This document shows positions 48,701-59,945 of a stretch of 64,000 nt of DNA, piece by piece. Location of the stretch: positions 5,977,501 through 6,041,500 of the forward strand of contig CM075768.1 in assembly GCA_037974665.1 (NCBI GenBank). Reading direction: 5' to 3'. The notes under the pieces were generated by a model, which worked only from the letters and a program-made list of their open reading frames with translations, was not told where the DNA came from and searched no databases. Positions within the stretch are counted from its first letter, which is position 1. Each line of letters opens with the position of its first letter. This DNA comes from Ehretia macrophylla. Its lineage: Eukaryota > Streptophyta > Magnoliopsida > Boraginales > Ehretiaceae. A program made the translations under genes and the position numbers.

Positions 48701-51700
48701 TCGGAGCAATATAGGGATAAAGAGTTTCTAGAAGCAGATAATAGACAACATGGTTTTCTGATAGACAAGAGAGCAAGGGTAGAACACAACCAATACCATA
48801 CTACTTTTGCAGGGTAGTCTGAGGCATAGGGTACACAAAAAATAAATTTAAGGCAGGCAATCTTACCATATCCAGATCAGTTCAAAGGGAAATAAGGATA
48901 ATAAAATTGTGTAGAGGAACACACAAAATTTAGAGGACAACATTACCTCCCATATAATCACCAAGGAATCACTAGATGATGAAGCTAGATATCTCCCATC
49001 GTGGGAAAACTGCAAGAACCACACTTCATCATTGTGTTCATGTAATATCTGCAGAAAAACAAAATGATTTTAAAAGCGAAAAGGAATCAGTAACAAAAAC
49101 AATAATAGAAAGATATTCACAACCGTAATCACAAACCCTTAAGCCTGGAAGGATCAATATGTAAAAATAAAAGCATCAGGATACTTCTGGATGCTGCCAA
49201 AAACAATTCCCCACTATCGAGTGTCAGAATTAAATGAAATACAAATTGGTCCAGCATCAAGTGGATTCCCTAACTTTCCTCAGATTATAATAAGCAAGGT
49301 GCAGCACATGCACATTTCTCAAGCAACCTTACCATCAAATATTAATGCCCATAACATCTATCATCCAGTGCCATTTACTTCAGCAACCTAACCATTACTT
49401 ATTAATGACCATAACATCTATTTTCTAGTGCCATACTTCGGCAATTTGATTTTCTAAAACCCATTCAAAGTCACCTGAACAAATATCAGCCAAAAAGGCC
49501 TTTGTTTGCCTTTTTAACAGCAATAAACTACTTATAACCAACAGCTTTATTAATTTCCAGAACAGAGGTGGGGGGATAGTTCTGTGAATACTGAAAACAA
49601 CCAACACTCACTAACATCCTTCCCACAGCCATTGTCCCCTATATCTCTTACAAAAATCCTTTAACTTTGTACCTAAGGGTTCAAAATGAAGCATCTCGAT
49701 ATAAAGCACGCTCAACCTGGGGATCAAACTGTCAGAATTAGGTTTCATTACACCAATTCCATCCAAGGACACAACCAACAAGACTGGGCCTCATTTTTTC
49801 ATCCATCTCAAGAGTACCTTTCACATATAATTGACTTTGACATTGACTGAAAACTACACAATTCCCATGACAGAGAATCATAAAAGCTTATTCTTTCCCT
49901 GGTAGTTATAATTCCAATTGGTTCTGAACTCACTCATTAGTTGTGATAGGCAAGTTTTCTGCACAATGGGCTTATTGCTTCACAATCTACGCCAATTTCC
50001 AAGACGAAAGAGACAGAAGTTTTATGAGAAAGTAGACCAATTCATTCAAATTCTCCATTTCTCCAAGATACTTTATCAAATCTATCCAGAAAAGATCTAA
50101 GAGGAAGACCTCAAATTCATAACGCAGAACCAATTCCCCCCTCCCCCCCCCCCCCCCCCGGGGGGGGGCAAAACACCCCACCTCACCCCAAAAAAAGGAA
50201 AAAAATAACAAATAATAAAAAAAAAGGAACACACTCTGTGTACTCCCTCTGTCTCCTCATTACTTATTTGAGAATTTAAAAGGTTTCTAGAGGTCTCACT
50301 TTTTCAGGGAAACTATAGGCCTCACTTAAACCACTTATCATCAAATACATTATATTTCCAACTCTTTCCTTGTGTCAAATCAACTAGTAATATTCCATTC
50401 GACGGATATGGTAGCTATTATGAAAGAAAAACAAACAATCCTCTAGCACAGGATAAATCAAAGAAGCAAAACCTTCTAACTGAATCAAATTCCATTCTAA
50501 GTTCCTCATTCTCCTCCATCACCATTACCCCGTCATCATCCTCTTGCGCTCCTCACTCATATAACCACCCTCACTCACATGATGACCAGGTTCCAACCAA
50601 TAACATCTCACCGCTATTGAATCCTCAAAAGCTATCCAATTGGACAGCAAAACCATAAACATTCCCTTTCTCTCCTACCAGCAATTTGCTACTAAATCCT
50701 TGCAGGCACAACACAACACCATTTCCATTTAGAGTGCTACACATCTTCAGTAACAACAGTCGCCCTTCTCTTCCTGATACATTGTCATTGTAAATGTTTA
50801 TCCATCATCAAAGAGCAACGCTCTGATGCCCAAGCAAACTAAGAGGGAGGTCTCAAGGCTTCTTGGCTCTCCCCTTTAAGCACCTAGCTCAATGACTTGG
50901 TGGGTTATTATATATCAAAATTTGGAATGGACATTTAATTTGGTGATAATCATATACTTTGGCAAGAGATTAACTAGATATAAGAGTGGATAAAAAATGA
51001 GGTGGAACTAGAATTCGACATGCACACTCTAATATAGACGGACACTTCAGATATCCTGAATGAATAGAGAAGGAATCACCTTTAATGTCTACATGTCCAT
51101 CCCTTATTCAGTACCAATAAAAATTCACCAAGAACAGCACCAAAAAGCCACTAAAATCTAATTGCACGACATTACAAACTAAATGTGCACAACAACACTT
51201 AATGGACAAAATCACAACTATCTCGAAAAGTTGAGGGGCAATTGACAAAATCAATACATTAGTTTACATTACATGTCTGCTAATTAGTATATAATTCAAA
51301 CCCACCCTTTCCGCGATGCCAAATAGGAAACGAAACATAAATAAGTACACATGGTACCTCACTTGTTCTTCAATGAAAACTATATTGGTTATGAACTTGC
51401 CTCACTAATCAAACTCATCTAGGACATACTTCAAGTGTATATTAATTTGATGAATAGAGAAGGAAGTGAGAAGTCAAAAGATAGTACATTGCACCTTCTA
51501 TCCATCGACCCCTCCCCCTTACTATCTTCTCTCTTCCCTTTCCCCTCTGAAAATAAGTGGTTTATGTTTCATGATAGCACACTGGAAGCATTGGTATTGG
51601 TAGTAGTTAGTAAACATATCGGTAAGCATAAATGTCCACATCTTACTCTCATACTTTACAGCAGAAAAGAACAATTCATGTGTGTCCTAAGTTATCTCCT

Positions 51701-53737
51701 TCCATTAAGTAGCACTATTAACTCCCTCCTGAGTAAGTTATAAACATTCTAAAATAAACACAGAAAGAGAAATGAGACCTAAAATCTAATAAATCAACAG
51801 AAAAGTGAATTATGCAGCATAAACAACTAGCACTTATGGCTAAAAATTAACCATCAATGATGCCCTTCTCACAAAGAAATAAATGCATAATAAGCCCCAA
51901 ATTGAACCAGATAACCCTGAGAAACACATTTCTGTTCATAATATAATCTCATCCCACATATAGAAACTAGTAAAACATCAAGACATCATCCAGATAGTCA
52001 ATGGAAGAAAGTAACGAGCTTAAGTCACCTTCTAGAGGTTGGCTGTGATAAATCATACTAACATAATGATTTGTGAAAAGAACTGATACAATTATTTCCA
52101 TCTCCTAATAGTTGAGATTCCCTATGTAACAGCAAACAACCTTTCTTCTCTCATACTCAAAAGAAAATGTTGTTCTCTGCATTTTAATCAGCAATCTAGC
52201 ATCTCCGAGTAAGAAGAAAAACCACATCATTGAGCATGTAAAGCAAAAACGCTCTAGCATTTTTATGGACACATCAGATGCTTAATCTTATTTGAACCTA
52301 TGCACAACACAATGCTTTCCCTATTATTTGGAAAACCGAATGTTGGATTGTGTCTAATGGTATTGGTATAGGTCCTATCTGCAGCGTCATACAAGTCCCT
52401 GTTATGAATACTTTTAAGGGAAAGAAGAAACAAGCACACTGCTCTTACATAAATCCAGCTGCACACCCCAACACCACCCAAATCTTTCCTAGCGGCCAAC
52501 ATATCTTGAAAAACCAACCAACTAATGAAAAACCAATGTGGAATAAGACAAGTTCACATTCAATTGCAAATAAATATATTAAAACAGGTACCACCCGATT
52601 CACGAATAAATTTAAGACAAACAGAATGCAAAACAACATCATTGCCTGTGGTTATATATGTAACTTTAAAGCTCAATCAACCAAATGAACATACACTAAG
52701 CAGAACCAGCACCAAACTTCAAGATGGCTGTGATAAACCATAACATACCTATATGTGGAAAGCTAGAAAAGGAAAAGAGAAAAGTTAGGGAAATAACTGA
52801 AAAGGACTCATCTTGCAGCTGTACTCACATAGCAGCTCATGGGAAGGAACAACCACAGGCTGCCGAAGGGGGGAAAAAGAGATGGAGACAGAAAGAATAA
52901 AGCTAACAAAAAACATAAATAAACAACTTGTGACCTTACCTGTAAAGTTTGAGAAGGAATCTGGTCCCTACCACACTGATGATCGGTCAGCAATGACATT
53001 TCCCCCACCAAAGAGTTGTGATACCTGCAAGCATCCCGCTGCAAATCAAGAGCCTGCTCCACAAGGTGCACCAATCTCTTTTCAGGTATCATCACTGTTG
53101 GGGGAAGCAATCTTTGCAATTCCTCCAGTAACTTTGAACGTGACTTGGGCTTCACAAAATCTTGACGAGAAACTCCATCAACAATATGCTGTGCAGGAGA
53201 CACAATACAGGAAGAGAGCACACGAACTCTATCATTATTTATGCGAAGTGGTGTAATCTCTGTCCTCAATGTCTTCAAAGCATCCATAACCTTTTCTCCA
53301 TTCAAAAGTTCAAAAAATTTCTGCTCCAATATCATGAAAGATGCCAACTTAATAGTTTTATCATCTGCTAGGCCGATTTTATGTAATGTGGCTACACAAT
53401 CATCCCATTTCCCATCGAGAATCTGTTGCATAAACAAATTTACAATGGAAGAGTGCAATGGTATCCCTGACTCTGCCTCGAGATGAGCACCCGTCTTCTT
53501 ATACCCAAGAGAATATAATGCTTCAGCTATTATTCTAACAAATTCAACTTTCTTAACAACTCCTTTGGAACCAACAACCTCATCGTCCCCTTGAGATTCT
53601 AGGGGCCGGGCCATGGAGTCACCCGATGAGCAACTTGCAAACTCTTTGGAAGACTGACCGTTCAAAAGGCCTCCCAGTTCTGCAGAGGATACTTTTACGC
53701 GTTTTGAGGGTGGTTCATCATCCTCTACACCTCCCAT
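33519..53737 (-). CDS. WDR26: WDR26/GID7-type LisH-CTLH-WD40 protein, 4 coding exons
   Basis: Exons 52940-53737, 48947-49048, 34114-34743 and 33519-33746 join in frame, all with GT-AG introns, to 585 codons plus TGA. The protein closely follows plant WDR26, which is about the same length. Residues 1-60 form an acidic/polar start with a basic PPSKRVKV patch (possible nuclear signal). A LisH motif lies at about 64-95 ([20 protein letters not shown]), CTLH at about 96-155, a linker to 266, and WD40 repeats from 267 to about 565 ([42 protein letters not shown]; WDxxS and IRIW ends). Family members are scaffold and substrate-linking subunits of the CTLH/GID E3 ubiquitin ligase in nucleus and cytoplasm. 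The start at 53737 is the first ATG after a likely 5' UTR intron. No frame damage is seen, so the gene is probably functional despite heavy transposon load. The identification is by recalled homology. Confidence 0.93.
34114..34743 (-). CDS. WDR26: WDR26 exon 3 (central WD40 blades)
   Basis: 210 codons from acceptor AATAG|GTAAAAATG to donor CAG|GTATTA. Contains blades ending [27 protein letters not shown] and [12 protein letters not shown], plus [17 protein letters not shown] and IASGSEDSQ, all strongly conserved in plant WDR26. The open frame runs on past the donor into the intron without similarity. Confidence 0.92.
39905..40500. mobile_element. MITE-like element with imperfect inverted ends
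   Basis: The left end has CTTCAACAAGCTCCCTATC (about 39919-39937) and the right end GATAGGGAGCCTGTTGGAG (about 40464-40482), inverted copies with few differences. The similarity extends outwards and inwards in weaker form (CTCCCTA...; GGAGCTCC...). The centre is AT-rich. No target duplication is clear. It lies in WDR26 intron 2. Confidence 0.55.
41227..41278. repeat. Poly(C)-poly(A)-(CA)n run
   Basis: A nearly pure C-run of about 20, then about 16 A, then CACACACA. Such runs are prone to length error in sequencing and assembly. Confidence 0.9.
42627..43900 (+). pseudogene. Copia protease to integrase remnants
   Basis: Plus strand shows [15 protein letters not shown] (protease site), [11 protein letters not shown] with [14 protein letters not shown] (pre-integrase zinc site), [11 protein letters not shown] and [16 protein letters not shown] (integrase core). 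Parallel to the elements at 7891-12540 and 28540-33075, and more decayed than the former. Confidence 0.8.
44750..45090 (+). pseudogene. Copia reverse transcriptase remnant
   Basis: Contains [18 protein letters not shown] and [14 protein letters not shown], the RT active-site box and its downstream partner. Upstream traces at 44400-44700 include a [17 protein letters not shown]-like segment. Decayed. Confidence 0.75.
45345..46245 (+). repeat. Tandem triplication of the RNase H end, about 300 bp x 3
   Basis: Three direct units (about 45347-45640, 45641-45957 and 45958-46245) share CCTTGCTGCAAATCCC, GATAAACACAGAGAAATTGA, AGTGGTCAATCTCTTAACCA, GCTACAATTTCACTATCTTA and ATACACTACAGTTCACTACA. Each carries the copia RNase H C-terminal text ([15 protein letters not shown]). 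The second copy has a small extra piece at its right end. Units differ from each other by some percent, so the duplications happened some time ago. Confidence 0.9.
46473..47660 (+). mobile_element. L1-type LINE 3' fragment
   Basis: Plus-strand text matches the end of plant LINE ORF2: [26 protein letters not shown]-like, then the zf-RVT domain ([20 protein letters not shown], then [16 protein letters not shown]) and [15 protein letters not shown] near the end. The reverse transcriptase and endonuclease parts are missing, so it is a 5'-truncated copy. The frame changes several times (for example around 46790, 46985 and 47090) and there are in-frame stops. It lies directly against the 3' LTR of the Copia fossil; where its own 5' edge falls between 46473 and 46545 is uncertain. 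The 3' end near CAATAAAATTTTATTT shows no long poly(A). Confidence 0.72.
48947..49048 (-). CDS. WDR26: WDR26 exon 2 (first WD40 blade)
   Basis: 34 codons, [20 protein letters not shown] through LVIIWE, between acceptor TTTCTGCAG and donor GAG|GTAATG. It is too short for an ORF scan but fits exactly in frame between exons 1 and 3 and completes the first WD40 repeat. This 102-nt exon is isolated between introns of 3.9 and 14.2 kb. Confidence 0.9.
49049..52939 (-). other. WDR26 intron 1 (3.9 kb)
   Basis: GT-AG intron between the linker and the first WD40 blade. I see no recognisable gene or transposon. It contains a C-run joined to a G-run at about 50141-50168 and otherwise AT-rich sequence. 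Confidence 0.75.
50141..50168. repeat. Poly(C)/poly(G) palindromic run
   Basis: A run of about 17-18 C (with an interrupted C-run before it) is joined directly to about 9 G, giving a C-G palindrome within WDR26 intron 1. It could form a hairpin or G-quadruplex; equally it may reflect an assembly or sequencing fault at a homopolymer. Confidence 0.9.
52940..53737 (-). CDS. WDR26: WDR26 exon 1 (LisH and CTLH)
   Basis: 266 codons from ATG to the donor CAG|GTAAG at 52940/52939. Holds LisH (residues about 64-95), CTLH (about 96-155) and the conserved linker ending [18 protein letters not shown]. The frame continues past the donor but loses family similarity, confirming the splice. A 147-codon open frame on the opposite strand is a shadow. 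Confidence 0.93.
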
Positions 53738-54700
53738 GAAATGTAAACCTCAGCCCATATATGTTTCTGGTGAGAAAACACTGTGATCAAATTTGAAACA
53801 CCAATCGTCAATGCAAAGATGTACTGCAAGCACTTCCCTACATAGAAATCAAAGGAAAGATATCAATCAACGAGAAGACAGATCCTACAGATCCTGAAAC
53901 GCAATCAACAAGAAGAGTGAAATATGCATATGTTACAAGAAGCCACCAGAAATGTAAAAGTGCCATCTCCTGAATGTCTTTGCCTCAAGGTTCGATCAAA
54001 CTTTATCGCTCTTTGGAAAAAGTTGCTTAGCATAGCTGATCAAAAATCTTAAGCTTCAAAATCAGTTGGTTGCTTATATGTAATACTCTTAATTGACTCA
54101 AACAGCTGCAGCTACTTGCAGAGGGCACTACGCACAACCTTCAGCATTGAGCTCATTATTATACCAAATACTAGACAACAATGTAACACAGCAGCTAATA
54201 CGATCATTAATGGTTAAAGATCGTGACATAAGGGTTGTGAACAGAGAGAATTGCACTAAAATGAATTTAAAATTTGAACATATAACAATAATTTTTATAA
54301 TCGTTGAAAGCTTCAAACATCGAGAAGAAATCGTTATACAATTCACAAATAAGAAATATTCAACTATTCAAGCAGAAATCCTTTCTAAAATTCAAGCAGA
54401 AATTACAAACACACAATGAAAGACTGCTAGGAACACGAAGCTTCTCCTATGCACAGGGCTGGGAAATGTGGGAAAGGTTGAACCCACTTTCAGGTCTATC
54501 ATACGCAGCAACTTAGCTTGGGAAAAACACAAAACACACAATGCTCTCTTTCAAATTATCCAACCTGATAACAGTGCAAACAAGAGTTGAATGACCAGCT
54601 GCCTAGCGCTGCTTAGCAAATAACTACAATAATTATAAGCAATCAAAATGTCGACTTTTATACAAACTATTTTCCATTGTCAATCAAGCCGCAATAGAAG

Positions 54701-54843
54701 GGGAGCTTGGTGCAGAGTAAAGTTGCTGCCATGTGCCTTGAAAGTCAAAGGTTTGAGTCGCGAAAACATTTACACAAGGGAAGGTTGATACAACAGACCC
54801 TTCACCCGACCTGGTGAGGGCTTTGTGCACCAAGCTGCCTTTT
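54701..54843 (+). mobile_element. Au-type SINE
   Basis: The unit of about 143 bp begins GGGAGCTTGGTGCAGAGTAA and continues with GTTGCTGCCATGTG, a B-box-like GGTTTGAGTCGC, GACCCTTC and the ending GTGCACCAAGCTGCCTTTT. This matches the plan of the angiosperm Au SINE (tRNA-derived head, T-run tail). It lies in the probable 5' UTR intron of WDR26, on the opposite strand. It is diverged from the consensus I remember and so is old. No certain target duplication is visible. Confidence 0.8.
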
Positions 54844-55252
54844 AATCGACCAAAAAAAAAATTACTTTATTTCAGAAAATTATTACATTAATCAATCCAA
54901 ATCATCTAAAAGCATTAAATGAACCTAACTCAAAAACTATCTTAAATCGAAAACAATTATGTTGAATCAGAATATAAATAATAACACCAAATCATATCCC
55001 ATAAAAAGATAAATATAACAATATAGCAGATGAAGACAACAAGACCACTAAAAAGCTAAAAGCAACTTAAATAGCCAAAAAAAAAAAATGACAAAAAAAC
55101 ATACACAAACAAAAGATTAGCAGAAAACTCGCGATATCCAGATAGCGATTTTCGAATTTTCAGATCATCAAATGAGGAAAATAACTAGATTAAAAAATAA
55201 AAAATAAAATAAAAAGCCACTGAATCATATGTATGCACATATATGTATATGT

Positions 55253-55283
55253 GTGTGTATATATTATATATATATATATATGA
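55253..55283. repeat. TG/TA dinucleotide run
   Basis: GTGTGTGTATATAT and (AT)n run just inside the proposed 5' UTR intron of WDR26. Confidence 0.85.
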
Positions 55284-55939
55284 TTATTTTATTTGTCGGT
55301 TACCTAAAATAGTAGATTAGGTTGGGAAGCAAAGCAACAGAGAAATCAATGAATGAAAGAAAGGAAGCTGTTCCGCTAATGAGTCTTTTGTAAATGGATA
55401 TATATAAGGTGATTTTGAGGGTTAGATGTGAATAGTAAATAAACTAGTTTTTTGCTTCAGTATGTAATTTTTGCGTATTATTTATTATACATACATACGT
55501 GTACGTGTTGTGTGCGTCTTTTTTGGGTGGAGGAGTAGTAGTGTTTGCGTGGAGGAAACCCTCTGGAAAATGGGGGAAGGGATAAACGAGACGTGGTTTG
55601 GGTGTGTTGGAAGTTGTAAAAGTGGTTACTTCTATGTTGGGTAGGGGCTTCTTTTGTATGTAGGTTGGGCTTTGGATCAATTGGGTTTAGGGTTCCTTTT
55701 CTTTCCTTTTTGTTTTTTAAATAGAGATAAAATCGAGCGATAAAAGAAGAAAGTTAAATGTACAACGGAATTATCTAGTGATTATTCTACAGGATGTGTC
55801 ACATTTTTATCCTTCTCCCGAAGGTGCATGCTACTAATAAGATCTTAGGTCTATTTTTCTTTATATACGCAGCAAAATGCGAATAGCATGCACTACAAAA
55901 AAAACTACATGAAATACACACATGGTCTTTATCTTTGAC

Positions 55940-57483
55940 CTACTGCATACTCACTTACAAAATGGCTTCATTAAATAATGTAGCTTACCAACTTACCAAA
56001 GCTAGTCAGTCACAACTAGCTCATCATCTTGAGAATATGGGTATGAGATACTAGTATATATTGCACTAGTCCTATATCGTATAGCATTAGTGTAAGTGGG
56101 AGATTGTTGGAGATATGCCCTAATGCTATAATTAGATAACTTATAATTGGGCATTTTGATGTATTCTTGTTTCATTAATATAAATGGCATGTTTAATCAT
56201 TCGTATTCTCCTTCTTTCTCGTATGAATGAGTATCTAGTATTTTCATTAAAAGAAATGTATTCTCAAGGAGTTGAAAATATGTGAGCAGGTTTCTTTGGC
56301 ACGAGAAATACTTAAAATGTTCGTAGCCCTTAGATTATTTGAAAGGGACTTCAATTAATCAAGTACAGGCTATAACATCGATTTATTACCTTTGATTAAT
56401 ATGAGATATTAATGATAAAGAATGGTGAGTCACATACCATACAAGCATGATATGCTAATAACAAACATGTGGGTGAGTATTAGATGAATAATCACTGAAC
56501 GTGACGTGAATAACAAATCATATGGCATGGATTAATGATTTGTTATACGCTGCGATGGTGTATTTGATCATTAGATTTGAAACAACATGGTTGTCATATC
56601 TATTGGGGTTTGATACTTACTTTTGGATAATACTTCTCCCGAGCACGAGAAAGTTACATTCACTTGTAGTATCATTCTTTCAATATAGAGAGTGGCATGT
56701 GCTTGTCAAGAAAGAATCCATTACCTCAGTTATTGAGGCAATGTCCTATGCGATTCAATTTGGTAAATGAGAAAATCTTTAGCCAAGGTGTGATTGATGG
56801 AAAGGTGTTTTTCCATAGTTGTCATCTCTCATTTCACCACTTTGAATCTAGGCATAGAATTGAGTCTATGAACTTAATCGGACCATGGTTCTTACTCAAT
56901 CGGGACTACTAATGGAAAGATTGAATTGCACGGTAATCGACAACTAAATAGATTCATTACATGATAACTTCATTGCCTTATATATTGTCTTGATATGTTG
57001 CTAGACGTCACTCAAGACCTTAAGTGTGTTTCGAGAATTGGAGGAGAAATTCTTGAAACAAATCAAGAAGTTGATTGACATTGACATTAAAAGGGTTTGA
57101 TATTTCTTTAATGTTATTTGGCTATGAACCTAGAAAGTCACACTATATTAGCAATGAGATTAAGTCTTGCTTGGACTTTAATCATCTTCTCGAAACAATT
57201 ATTAACAGTTAATAATTGAAGTTTCAACCATTAAAAGTTAATGGGGAAAATTTGTAAGATTGACAAAGTTTTGAGGTGCTTGGTACAAGTAGCTAAAATA
57301 TGATTTAATCTTATTTGTTGTCGGCATCTAATCCTAGCCATTGATCTTGCAAAGATCCAAGGAGTGTTATTTGAACACATAACTAGAAAACTTAATGGTT
57401 AAATCGTCATCCAACTCACGTTGTCTTGAGAAGACAAATAGCAAAAAGAAGATGTGATGTCTATCAAAGGTTGCAGGGCCGGC
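55940..57483 (+). mobile_element. 3' end of an Angela-like Copia element, cut by a gypsy insertion
   Basis: A polypurine tract AAGTGGGAGA (56094-56103) is followed directly by an LTR starting TGTTGGAGATATGCCC at 56105, the Angela-type 3' junction. A short, decayed end of the internal region precedes it (from about 55940; GAGAATATGGGTATGAGATA). The LTR is of the same family as that at 22450-24881, in the opposite orientation, and is cut at 57483 by the gypsy element. It lies about 550 bp upstream of the proposed WDR26 promoter. Confidence 0.72.
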
Positions 57484-59934
57484 TATAACACCCCGACCCA
57501 ACCCCACGCTATAGGTCAAGTTTGGACTCAATACACGGACAGAGTCTTCTCTGTGCCGCGGACTATCCAGTTACATGCACCCAGAAGAAATTTACACACG
57601 CTATAGGTCAAGTTTGGACTCGATACATGGACAGAGTCTTCTCTGTGCCGCGGACTATCCAGTTACATGCACCTAGAAGAAATTTCCACAACCACAATAC
57701 AAAACATGCAATTCATGACTTTCAAAGGCTACAAGGCCATCCGAGCCTTACTGTAACATACAAGCATGCAATCCATTAGTTATGAAGTTCATTTATCAAG
57801 AGTTCGGTTATTATACCACTCTAACATTCTCTTTTCAACTTTCTTATGTATTATGTTTGACAACCAACCTTTACTAACCACACGAGCATGCACGATATAT
57901 AAATACCAAGGTAAACTTTAGTTATTACAGACTACCTGCAATTCTATCGTTCACACAAGACTTAAACTTTACATCACAATACAACTCTTCCAAAACATTA
58001 TAAATATACACAAGACCCTACGACCTCAAAATAGAACACATAAACGGCAACTTCATATAATCCATCACATAGGCATCCAACCTCAGCACACAAGCAATCA
58101 AGGCAAAGGATCAGTCTGCACTTCTTCTTCCTCTACCACAACCAGCTGGGGATTAACCTCAACTTCTCCTAAAACATGTTAAAAAAGAGGAATGAGCAAA
58201 CACAGTTGCTCAGTGAGGGAAGGGGTACAGTTAACCGGGGGAGTTTTCGAAAACCTTTTCGTGCAATGCAACAATTAACTCAACTAATTCAACTAGAACA
58301 TATAACAATATATTCAAGTAACAAGATAACGAGATAACCGCATAGGAAAAGGATACGGTTTCACTAAGTCTCGATCCACGAACCATGATATCAAGAGTCG
58401 GTATAACCCTTTACTCCCGATGGGTATACTCCAGATGTACCCCAAATCCTATGACCTAACACTCCTGAGGTAGATCCGTATGTCTCAACGAGCTGAACCA
58501 CGCCTCTAAGGTAGGTGGGTGTGCCTTAGCGAGAGAGGGAATCGACACCATGGTAGTCGAACTAGACCAATAGCCCGATGCTACCTAGAGTTTCTTGACA
58601 CTACCATGTCTGAAAGGTTGCGCAACCCGATATGATCATGAGAATTCACAAGATACCACGAGATAGCAATATAATACAATAACACGTAAACGAGTGACAA
58701 CAAAGGAGGTTGTCCTCACACACAAGTATTGATACATGAGCAAGTAAATAAATGTGTTTTTAGCACAACAAGTACTCATACAAGTCAATAAAAACAATAG
58801 GATTGACTATACAACATTACCCTTTTAGCTCAAGACCTAATTCAAGGCATATACGGAATACGAGGCAAGCAATCCACAAACCAATCATTCTACCCTCCTA
58901 GATACACTTTATGATCCAATCTAGAACCACGAGACTCTATTTTTAACAGTGTTTAGCCCAAAAGCCCCGACAGTGCCAGAGGTGATTTGAACTATAGCTA
59001 CCCAAACCAATCCCCAAATGAGTGCCATAAGCATTTCTAGCACCTCTATACCCAATGAACACTAACTACAATGTTCAATTACACACGGTTGACGATTTTA
59101 CGCAAAGCCCTTTACAATTTCACTAGTTTTCTCAAGTTCTAATCAAATTAATCACACATGATCACTAATCTATGTTCATTAGCACCTAAAGAACCAATAG
59201 ATAGCATAAACTCAAGCTTAGAAGTAACTTTAGACAAAAAACCTAGAAATTTTACTATTCATCATCTTGTTCAATTACCCTTTGCAAAAATTCAATCAAA
59301 CAAGTCAATAAACTACACAAATCAAGTCTCTAGATCATGTAGACAACACTTTGTAAAGGATTCAAGCATAAACTAGTCATATAACATCAAATCCACAAAT
59401 TCAAAGTTTAGATCATAAACTTGAAGGCATAAGTTTATGCAATTCCCTCACCAAAATAGCTCCAAATATGCAAAGAGAAGACTTGGGAGAACTTGAAAAC
59501 ACTTGGAATAAGCTTGGTTGAGCTCAAAATCAAGAGTTAATTATGAAAATTTTCTTCTTCTTCTTCTTCTTCTTGTGTTAGGCCGTCGGGTTCATGGGGG
59601 GCTTGGGTGGGATTTTTGAAATTGTTTTGTAAGCTTATGTGTATATGTGATGTATTTTAAGTGTATAAGATATATAATGTATAATTGGGCCACAACTAAT
59701 AATGCAAGACAACTAAATCGAGCCCAAAATGCAATTTAAATGTAGTTGGCCCATTAAAAAATATTATTTTCACTATTTACTCGGCCCGAAAATCATTTTC
59801 CTAACACGTTCTCCAAGTATGCAATGCACGAAATAGCGATGAACGAATATCAAACACATGTCAATGCACATAGGAAAGATGTGAAATCACGAAAATAAAA
59901 CAATAAAAATTTATTTCCGGGCTCGAGTGTCACA
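57484..59934 (-). repeat. 3' LTR of the gypsy element (about 2.45 kb)
   Basis: On the minus strand it starts TGTGACACTCGAGCCCGG at 59934, right after the polypurine tract GGGGATAGGG, and ends GGGTCGGGGTGTTATA at 57484. The last bases differ from the usual CA. It contains a 92-bp tandem duplication at its far end and a (TTC)n run at about 59554-59575. Internal phrases are shared with the 13428-16862 LTR. Confidence 0.8.
57505..57688. repeat. 92-bp tandem duplication within the gypsy LTR
   Basis: Units 57505-57596 and 57597-57688 share CACGCTATAGGTCAAGTTTG, AGAGTCTTCTCTGTGCCGCG and GACTATCCAGTTACATGCAC with a handful of differences. Confidence 0.92.
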
Positions 59935-59945
59935 CCCTATCCCCG

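Larger units (their letters stand above)
34744..48946 (-). other. WDR26 intron 2 (14.2 kb)
   Basis: One GT-AG intron filled in part by mobile DNA: a MITE-like element (about 39905-40500), a Copia fossil (41360-46472) and a LINE tail (46473-47660). The rest (34744-39900, 40500-41360, 47660-48946) is AT-rich and shows no gene I can support. The Copia and the LINE lie on the strand opposite to the host gene, the orientation that least disturbs host polyadenylation and splicing. Confidence 0.8.
53738..55407 (-). promoter_or_regulatory. Probable WDR26 5' UTR, 5' UTR intron and core promoter
   Basis: On the minus strand a TATA-like CTTATATATATCC (about 55395-55407) is followed by a pyrimidine-rich stretch, then a good donor TTTTAG|GTAACC at 55304/55303. 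An acceptor TTTTCTCACCAG lies at 53767, 30 bases before the ATG. This implies a 5' UTR exon of roughly 55304-55370 and an intron 53767-55303. The splice motifs are seen; the transcript model is inference. Confidence 0.5.

Noticed and set aside
52813-53256. 147-codon open frame on the plus strand
   Set aside because: It is the exact antisense of WDR26 exon 1 and has no family similarity; the minus-strand exon explains the sequence.
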